NCBI GenBank assembly: GCA_020434645.1
Contig: JAGRAK010000098.1
Location: forward strand, 1-7,430
From: Bdellovibrionales bacterium
GTDB taxonomy: Bacteria > Bdellovibrionota > Bdellovibrionia > Bdellovibrionales > UBA1609
DNA length: 7,430 nucleotides
Direction: 5' to 3'
Each line of letters begins with the position of its first letter. Position 1 is the first letter of the stretch. Under the pieces are notes generated by a model. That model was not told where the DNA came from, did no database searches, and saw nothing but the letters and a program-made list of their open reading frames with translations. Made by a program: the position numbers and the translations under genes. Shown piece after piece: positions 1 through 5,010 of this stretch.

Positions 1-496
1 CAGGTCCACCTGAGGCTAGATCTTTTACACCCACCTTAAGCGTATTTTTTAATAAATCTTTTAAATTTTCATCACTAGATGAAATAAAATATTTATCGGC
101 AACCACTTCAGTTGGCGAGCTTTTAACCTGCTCAAATGCACCAAGCTCAGGCAATGAATTCGAAGTCGCCCACTCTTCTTGATATCTTTTTGATTCATAT
201 GTTCTTGTGTCGTAAACTGTGACAACTGATAAATTGTATTGCAACGGATTATTTTTAGAAAATCCATCTACAAACTTATCAATGTTATTTGAAAAATTAG
301 ATATGTGTTTAGTCATACTCGCCGAATTATCTATTACAAATATAATTTCAGCCTTTGGCTCAAAATCTACTGGTATACTCCCCGCATTTTCACTAAATGT
401 CGCAAACTCTGGCCTTGGATTCATCAGCCAGTTTGTTTCTGTTTTTGCACAACCGACTGCTGCAATCGATATTAGAAAAAGTATGAGTTTATTCAT
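1..496 (-). CDS. VWA-domain lipoprotein, C-terminus cut off by the window edge
   Basis: Translation from the ATG at 496 is open to the left edge and yields 165 residues. The N-terminus MNKLILFLISIAAVGC is a short lipoprotein signal with the lipidated Cys at residue 16. The +2 residue is Ala, so outer-membrane retention is plausible. After about 30 linker residues comes the first strand of a von Willebrand factor A domain with an intact MIDAS motif: IIFVIDNSASM, with D56, S58 and S60 in the DxSxS pattern. The second core strand is probably YNLSVVTVYDTR. The window ends at LASGGP, near where the second MIDAS loop would be expected, so the rest of the metal site cannot be checked. The start codon overlaps the stop of the GltC-like gene (ATGA), with a weak AGG about ten bases upstream. 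VWA domains bind protein ligands through a divalent metal, so an adhesion or assembly role at the cell surface is possible. It is not a Myxococcus Glt protein that I know of. Confidence 0.85.
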   Translation of the reverse strand, partial: MNKLILFLISIAAVGCAKTETNWLMNPRPEFATFSENAGSIPVDFEPKAEIIFVIDNSASMTKHISNFSNNIDKFVDGFSKNNPLQYNLSVVTVYDTRTYESKRYQEEWATSNSLPELGAFEQVKSSPTEVVADKYFISSSDENLKDLLKNTLKVGVKDLASGGP

Positions 497-1347
497 AAAG
501 CCGCCTGTTTTGTAGTGGCTGGGCATTTTTCTATCCTAGCCGCATAATTGTCGAGTTCATCAAGCCAAACTTCTCCGGTATAGGGAAAGTTCAAGGTATC
601 TTTACCGGTTTTAATTTCTCCCTGCTTCTGTCTTTTCATCTTCTCTGAATCGGCCAAGTGAATTCTTTGGATCACTTCAGCTTCAACTATTTGAAGTTTA
701 TTGACCACATCTTCAATTTCTTTTAGCTCTGCTTTTGCTATTTGCTTTAATCGTTTTTGAAGCGCCTGTGAGCGAGCCGCCGTGTTGGCATACTTTGTAA
801 GCTGATAAAAAACTTTATCGCGCTGCAAATTTCTCGGCAGATTTTTCGCTAGAGAGCCAATAAGTTCAAAATTCAGAGGACTCTTTTCAGATTTCTTTAA
901 TACTTCTTGCACCTCTTTAGAGTCTCCAGACTTTTCGAGAGCAGATAACATGGCGATTCGTGGCTGAAATCTCTCTTTGAACATTTTTGAAACTTTAAAT
1001 ATTTCAGAGTAGTCACAAATTTTGAGATGAGTTAATGCGGCTACGAAGTAGGGCTCAGGTCCAGTTAAGCCAACAAATGCTGACGACATTGAGGTTTGAA
1101 GTAAAGAAAGTGCTCCGGCATAATCTTTTTTTCTACCGAGAACATGCGCCTTCTCCTCTACTGCTTCAAGCCAGTAGTCAGAAGATTTTGGTATTTGACT
1201 GTAAAAACTAAAGGCCTTATCTAATTCACCCTTGCCAAAATGGCCGCGAGCCTTATTCATTAAGCTTAAATCATTAGGGGTTGCAAACCCTGACGAGCTC
1301 AATAATAAAACTGATAATAAAGCTACAAACGAAAATTTTGTCTTCAT
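493..1347 (-). CDS. Periplasmic TPR-like protein resembling GltC
   Basis: This 284-residue protein begins with a signal peptide: MKTK, a hydrophobic core at 7-18 and likely cleavage after GFA (residue 22). There is no lipobox Cys, so it is probably soluble in the periplasm. Two TPR-like helical hairpins follow at about 27-54 (ARGHFGKGELDKAFSFYSQI) and 58-90 (EEKAHVLGRKKDYAGALSLL). A third helical unit is EPYFVAALTHLKICDY (98-113). Residues 195-245 are Lys/Glu-rich and probably a long helix or coiled coil. The C-terminus, FPYTGEVWLDELDNY...C (254-275), resembles a motif I associate with the C-termini of GltC-like TPR proteins in this lineage, from memory. The only cysteines are C111 and C275. 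GltC in Myxococcus is a periplasmic partner of the GltA/GltB barrels, and here the gene follows the barrel gene directly with an ATGA overlap. The assignment is moderately supported. Confidence 0.85.
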   Translation of the reverse strand: MKTKFSFVALLSVLLLSSSGFATPNDLSLMNKARGHFGKGELDKAFSFYSQIPKSSDYWLEAVEEKAHVLGRKKDYAGALSLLQTSMSSAFVGLTGPEPYFVAALTHLKICDYSEIFKVSKMFKERFQPRIAMLSALEKSGDSKEVQEVLKKSEKSPLNFELIGSLAKNLPRNLQRDKVFYQLTKYANTAARSQALQKRLKQIAKAELKEIEDVVNKLQIVEAEVIQRIHLADSEKMKRQKQGEIKTGKDTLNFPYTGEVWLDELDNYAARIEKCPATTKQAAL

Positions 1348-2063
1348 AATATAAATCCAATTGAGAATGTGGTCACAACAAGATCCATATCTCGAACTCC
1401 TGAATAAATTTGATCTTGATAGTTTTGGTAGCGAACTTCTAATCGTGAAGCAAAGTGTTCAGACAACCAGATACCGGCGCCACCACCAGCCGTCCATGTT
1501 GATGATGAACCAGATTCTAATTGAACCTGGCCATAACCACCAATCATATAAAGATCAAACTGGGCAACTCCCATATCAAACATATTGAGCTTGCCATAAA
1601 CAGGGTAAAAACTAATTACAGCCAGTGTTGAGCTTTTAAGAAAATCAATATCGGGCTTTATATAAGGGTTGCCTGAAAGTTCACGTTCTGAGGCATCTTT
1701 AAATACGCGCTCACCCTCTGTCGTCAGCTGGTTGCTATAGTCTGAGTAACGAGCACCCACTGACCACATAGGATTTATATGAATATCTAAATTGCCGCCC
1801 ACGCTTTGAGTGTTGAGGTATGGATCGCCACCAGCAAGAGCACTGTAATTCACTCCCAGTTCAAATCTCCAATTTCGGTCAACTGTACGATTTTGAACAA
1901 CTCGAATTTTATTATCTGGGTCTAGTGCTCGCGCTTTTTTAATTAAATCGCGATTGCCACCTAGGCCATCCATTTTTTTAGAAATATCAGAGCCATGTGC
2001 TAGCGGCAACAACGCAAACATGAGCAAAGAAGATACTGTGAGTTTTGTTATAATTGTCTTCAT
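1344..2063 (-). CDS. Outer-membrane beta-barrel protein (myxobacterial-type OMP, GltA/GltB/GltH-like)
   Basis: The protein is 239 residues from the ATG at 2063. A signal peptide occupies residues 1-24 (KTIITK, then a hydrophobic core to residue 21), with likely cleavage after AHG. A periplasmic-looking, charged segment (25-50) precedes alternating amphipathic strands typical of a barrel: WRFELGVNYSAL, MWSVGARYSDYSN, FDLYMIGGYGQVQL, WTAGGGAGIWL, ASRLEVRYQNYQD and LVVTTFSIGFIL. The FYPVYGKLNMF...QFDLYMIGGYG stretch recalls the outer-membrane beta-barrel family found in myxobacteria and Bdellovibrio, which includes gliding-machinery barrels. The frame stays open 45 bases further upstream to an ATG at 2108. 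That start would bury the signal peptide and lies inside the preceding gene, whereas 2063 has AAGGAG upstream, so I chose 2063. It lies 2 bases after the lipoprotein stop and overlaps the next gene by ATGA. Confidence 0.88.
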   Translation of the reverse strand: MKTIITKLTVSSLLMFALLPLAHGSDISKKMDGLGGNRDLIKKARALDPDNKIRVVQNRTVDRNWRFELGVNYSALAGGDPYLNTQSVGGNLDIHINPMWSVGARYSDYSNQLTTEGERVFKDASERELSGNPYIKPDIDFLKSSTLAVISFYPVYGKLNMFDMGVAQFDLYMIGGYGQVQLESGSSSTWTAGGGAGIWLSEHFASRLEVRYQNYQDQIYSGVRDMDLVVTTFSIGFIL

Positions 2064-2065
2064 AA

Positions 2066-3463
2066 TTACTTCTCTCCTTGTGCTGTAGCGGCTGGAGCTG
2101 CAGAGCAATGTTTATTTTTACCTTTAATATTAACTGAATAAGTTAGAGCCTTTTCTTGGACGTCCTTACCCATTTTAGATACTGCATTAATATTAAATGA
2201 AATTTTATTATTAGCAGTCTCGCAGTCTACATCTGCTATGACCTGACAGCTCTCATAGCATTTGCCTGCGCGACAATTGAACTGTTCATTGAGCCCTGGC
2301 GTTCCCGCATTACAAGACAACTGAATGCTGACGCCTTCGTTCATTAGTAATGCCGATCTGTTCTTCATTTCGACAATCTGTTCACCCAGCTGAATAGAGT
2401 TGATCACTATTTCGCTTCGTGCATCAGACGACCGCACGAAGAGTTGCTGACTTGCCATTGAGCCGGCCTGCAATGTCATACTCTCAGGACCAGCAATAAG
2501 GGGTACGCCCGGAGCATCTGTTAAGTTAACCTTGAGAATCACCATTCTCTGAGCCGAGCGCATACCGTTATATGAATTAATAGCTTCAATGTAAAAAGCA
2601 GCTTCTATTTCTTTTAACTCACCACTTAGCAATTTTCTATTCAGGCGCTCATTGTTTCGTATCTTAACAAGGGCTTTATCTACAAAAGTACGTGCATCAA
2701 AAGTAAGTTTATATTGGTATCGTGCGCGGCCGACTTCATCAGCTCCAAGCCCACGGCCATCACGCACAGCTTCTTCTGTAATACCCATATTGCCAGTAAT
2801 CTGCGCAAGTTCATTAGACGGATCAAGAGGTCCATTAAATAGATTAATTTGCAGGCTTTCAGGAGACTTTAATCCTTTTGATGCTGCTGTAAATCGGATA
2901 GTCGCTTTTTGATCCGGGTTTAAAATGGCAGCAGGACTTATTTGAATATTATCTTCGATAACTGGCACACTTTGATCTTTATTTAGCACAAGTTCAAACT
3001 CACGAGTATCAACATGACCGGCAAACTGCGCCTTCACATAAGCCGAACTCTCTGGCAAAAGCACAAATTGGAGCACAAGTTTGATTTTTCTAAAGTTTTC
3101 TGTAGAAGTCAGTAAATTTGAATCCGGCTTCCATTTCAAAGACCACACGTTAGGGCTTGATTGGGTTAATATTGATGGTCCCTCAACCATACGTAAATTA
3201 TATTTCACTTCGTTAGGGTTTGAAAACGCAAGTCGAGTAGTGAATTGAATTTCTCCCGGGACTCCTTGAACAAAACTAAGCTGACTAGTCTCTTTGACAT
3301 CAATAAAAAACAACTGATTTGTTGCCGCAGGATCAACAACTTTATTTTCATACGGCGGTACAGCTGTATTTAAATTTTGATAGTCTTTTAGTGGCTCGTT
3401 TTCACCGCAGCCAAAAGCTAAAGTGCTCAAAAGTCCAACTAAAATTAATTTTTGCTTCTTCAT
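2066..3463 (-). CDS. Large beta-rich lipoprotein with C-terminal cysteine cluster
   Basis: The N-terminus is a lipoprotein signal: MKKQK, a hydrophobic stretch, then LAFGC with the lipidated Cys at residue 19. Ala at position -3 makes the lipobox slightly off-consensus. The +2 residue is Gly, not Asp, so outer-membrane sorting is expected by the E. coli rule. The remaining protein (465 aa in all) looks beta-rich. I see three possible sandwich-like segments, about 50-162, 167-315 and 318-448, the last two opening with PVIEDN and GVPLIAGP. Six further cysteines (384, 397, 402, 406, 414, 453) all lie in the last 82 residues and may pair as disulfides. The start is supported by GAGGG four bases upstream and a 9-base gap from the preceding stop. 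I do not recognise a named family. By position it could play the part of GltK/AgmO, a lipoprotein encoded beside the gltB/gltA porin-like genes in Myxococcus. That is a context inference only. Confidence 0.85.
   Translation of the reverse strand: MKKQKLILVGLLSTLAFGCGENEPLKDYQNLNTAVPPYENKVVDPAATNQLFFIDVKETSQLSFVQGVPGEIQFTTRLAFSNPNEVKYNLRMVEGPSILTQSSPNVWSLKWKPDSNLLTSTENFRKIKLVLQFVLLPESSAYVKAQFAGHVDTREFELVLNKDQSVPVIEDNIQISPAAILNPDQKATIRFTAASKGLKSPESLQINLFNGPLDPSNELAQITGNMGITEEAVRDGRGLGADEVGRARYQYKLTFDARTFVDKALVKIRNNERLNRKLLSGELKEIEAAFYIEAINSYNGMRSAQRMVILKVNLTDAPGVPLIAGPESMTLQAGSMASQQLFVRSSDARSEIVINSIQLGEQIVEMKNRSALLMNEGVSIQLSCNAGTPGLNEQFNCRAGKCYESCQVIADVDCETANNKISFNINAVSKMGKDVQEKALTYSVNIKGKNKHCSAAPAATAQGEK
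2074..2079 (-). promoter_or_regulatory. Ribosome binding site that decides the beta-barrel start
   Basis: AAGGAG lies ten bases upstream of the ATG at 2063, within the last codons of the lipoprotein gene. It favours 2063 over the upstream in-frame ATG at 2108, which would place 15 polar residues before the signal peptide. Confidence 0.7.
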
Positions 3464-3467
3464 AATG

Positions 3468-3472
3468 CCCTC
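3468..3472 (-). promoter_or_regulatory. Ribosome binding site of the beta-rich lipoprotein
   Basis: GAGGG fills part of the 9-base gap after the TonB-like gene's TAA and sits four bases before the ATG at 3463. A further AAGGA overlaps the preceding stop region. It supports this start, which is also the one that yields a complete lipoprotein signal. Confidence 0.6.
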
Positions 3473-4720
3473 TTATCCTTGTGATAATCTTTTTAACATA
3501 AACGGATATGTCACTCGTACATCGACATTGCCAACTGGTCGCGGGAAGCGCCAAGATCGCAATTTATTTACAATACAATTCTCAACTTTTTTAGAACCTA
3601 AAGATGAATTGGCAACATTAGCTGTACTCACTGAGCCAACCGATCCAATTACAAATTTAACAGCTACACGGCCTGACATTTTGGGCTGAGACTGAAGCCC
3701 CTGCTCATAGCAATATATAACTTGACCAATATTTCGTTGAATTACGGCATTAATTTGATCTTGATCAAGCCCGCCTTCAATTAATGATTCTTCAGATAGT
3801 GGCTCAAAATATCCTGCAGAAGATCCGCCGACGCCTTGTGAGCCATAACCCGGCTTACCGCCACCCTTGCCTTTAGTTCCATATCCACCAAATCCCTGCA
3901 TAGAGCCTCCACTGCCAATCCCGGCTTGAACAAGACCCTTACCTACAAGTCCTCGTTCATAACCGCCTTTGGCTGCAGCCCCACCATAACCAACACCAGG
4001 GTTGTTCGTTTTAGCATTTAAATTAAGACCACCACTGCCTTTTGAGTTTTTAGACATTCCGCCGAGCACGCCAAGAGCGCCCATGTCGCGAACACTTTGA
4101 CCCGGCCGAGTAATAACCTTTTTAGATTTATTTTTATTACTTGTTTTAGCAAAGCTTTTAGTTACTCGCGTTTTATTGGCAACTTTTGCCTTGCGAACAT
4201 TTTGACGAGTGATTTTCTTATGAGCTGTCTTTACAATTTCTCGTTTTGTGAAGTCAACTTTACGATTTTGCTCAAATACTTGAACAACTTGTGGCTCGGG
4301 TTGACTTGGGAAATACTTAGTTATTATAAATGCAGAAAGAATTATAACTGAAATAACAGCAACATGACTTATTGCCGAATATTTCAAAAACACCTTAAGA
4401 CGACTCTCTTCTTCAGGTATCTCTTCAACCTCAGGTTGCAGCTTAGCCGCAGAGTCGGCTTCAACAAGGTGCAGGCGACCGAATTGACCTAGCGTTATAC
4501 CATCTTTATTAAATTTTGATCGTGATATTTCAGTTAAAAATTCAAAACTACTCTCATCAAGTGACTTCATCTCATCAGAAGAGACAAACTCAACACGACG
4601 TGTATCTTTGTTATGAATTACAGAAAGTGAACTCGAGTTCCATGCCATTCGGCGCACAACCAATCCATTTTGATTTTCAAATATAAGATTAGTTTTTGTC
4701 ATATCACTTGATTTTTTCAT
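3473..4720 (-). CDS. TonB-like AgmX/PglI-family protein (GltG/GltJ type), inner-membrane connector of a trans-envelope complex
   Basis: This 415-residue protein has five parts. Residues 1-112 are a soluble N-domain, predicted cytoplasmic. Residues 114-134 form one transmembrane helix (ISHVAVISVIILSAFIITKY). Residues 151-205 are strongly basic, with about 20 Lys/Arg against 2 acidic residues. Residues 213-304 are a Gly-rich linker. Residues 318-411 resemble the AgmX/PglI C-terminal domain, a TonB-C relative. Features typical of that domain are an IGQVIYCYEQGL helix, the SGRVAVKFVIGSVGSV strand pair, two cysteines (C337, C382) and the WRFPRP...VTYPF ending. In Myxococcus, GltG and GltJ of this family span the periplasm and link the cytoplasmic/inner-membrane motor to the outer membrane. 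The CXXC zinc finger and GYF domain of GltJ are absent, so GltG is the closer match. No canonical FHA signature is visible in the N-domain. The ATG at 4720 is favoured over Met7 (4702) because it overlaps the preceding stop. Confidence 0.9.
   Translation of the reverse strand: MKKSSDMTKTNLIFENQNGLVVRRMAWNSSSLSVIHNKDTRRVEFVSSDEMKSLDESSFEFLTEISRSKFNKDGITLGQFGRLHLVEADSAAKLQPEVEEIPEEESRLKVFLKYSAISHVAVISVIILSAFIITKYFPSQPEPQVVQVFEQNRKVDFTKREIVKTAHKKITRQNVRKAKVANKTRVTKSFAKTSNKNKSKKVITRPGQSVRDMGALGVLGGMSKNSKGSGGLNLNAKTNNPGVGYGGAAAKGGYERGLVGKGLVQAGIGSGGSMQGFGGYGTKGKGGGKPGYGSQGVGGSSAGYFEPLSEESLIEGGLDQDQINAVIQRNIGQVIYCYEQGLQSQPKMSGRVAVKFVIGSVGSVSTANVANSSLGSKKVENCIVNKLRSWRFPRPVGNVDVRVTYPFMLKRLSQG
3809..4084 (-). 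other. Gly-rich low-complexity linker within the TonB-like protein
   Basis: This segment encodes residues 213-304 of the AgmX/PglI-like protein. About 34 of its 92 residues are glycine, interspersed with Ser, Lys, Ala and Tyr (for example GGYGTKGKGGGKPGYG). There is no exact tandem repeat, only degenerate GxG/GG spacing. Together with the basic segment before it, this probably forms the flexible arm that crosses the periplasm. TonB uses a Pro-rich region for the same purpose. Confidence 0.8.
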
Positions 4721-5010
4721 CTTTGCACCCGACTGCCTTTAATTCGATCATTATAGTTGGTTCTATAATCTAATAGGTCATGAAGTTCTTTTTCGTTTTC
4801 AACAGTCGCAACACCTTCAAAAGCACTCTGGTAACGACCACGTACAGAAAGTTCATTAAAGCTGTGATCTGTGCCTAATTGACTCTGAATACTCGGTGCT
4901 GCTTTACGCTTTCTTGGAGAATTTTTAACCTTGGCCTCTGCTCCCGTTGCAACCATAGCGAGCACTAAAACGGGAAGAAATAATGAAAATAATTTGTCTT
5001 TGTTGCTCAT
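4717..5010 (-). CDS. Small exported protein of unknown function (97 aa)
   Basis: The protein has a clear signal peptide: a lysine-containing N-terminus, a hydrophobic core at residues 8-22 and a likely signal peptidase I site after AEA (residue 26). The mature protein is about 71 residues. It begins with a basic, Pro-containing stretch (residues 27-38) and continues with a charged segment, residues 53-92, that includes VENEKELHDLLDYR. There are no cysteines and no transmembrane helix after cleavage. The start is well supported: the ATG overlaps the stop of the TPR gene (ATGA) and has a GGAGAAGGG Shine-Dalgarno six bases upstream. Its own stop overlaps the start of the TonB-like gene. By position, between a TPR gene and a GltG-like gene, it corresponds to gltF in Myxococcus, but I see no sequence basis for that name. 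It is probably a small periplasmic subunit or adaptor of the complex. Confidence 0.85.
   Translation of the reverse strand: MSNKDKLFSLFLPVLVLAMVATGAEAKVKNSPRKRKAAPSIQSQLGTDHSFNELSVRGRYQSAFEGVATVENEKELHDLLDYRTNYNDRIKGSRVQR

Noticed and set aside
61..267. Minus-strand open frame of 68 codons
   Set aside because: It is out of frame within the VWA lipoprotein gene, has no recognisable protein features and is less plausible than the main frame.
219..515. Plus-strand open frame of 98 codons
   Set aside because: It is antisense to the VWA lipoprotein and the end of the GltC-like gene. The minus strand has a lipobox, a MIDAS motif and a coupled start.
2064..2108. Upstream ATG giving a 254-aa form of the beta-barrel protein
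   Set aside because: It adds 15 polar residues before a textbook signal peptide and overlaps the lipoprotein gene. The ATG at 2063 has AAGGAG upstream.
2652..2912. Plus-strand open frame of 86 codons opposite the lipoprotein gene
   Set aside because: It is Ser/Arg/Pro-rich shadow translation antisense to a well-supported gene, without a coupled context.
3809..4084. Gly-rich coding stretch as a DNA repeat array or CRISPR-like element
   Set aside because: There is no regular repeat unit or spacer structure. The pattern is codon-level low complexity in an open frame.
4097..4351. Plus-strand open frame with hydrophobic, Phe/Tyr/Leu-rich stretches
   Set aside because: It is antisense to the Lys-rich and transmembrane segments of the TonB-like protein. 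Lys codons read in reverse give Phe/Leu, which explains the composition.
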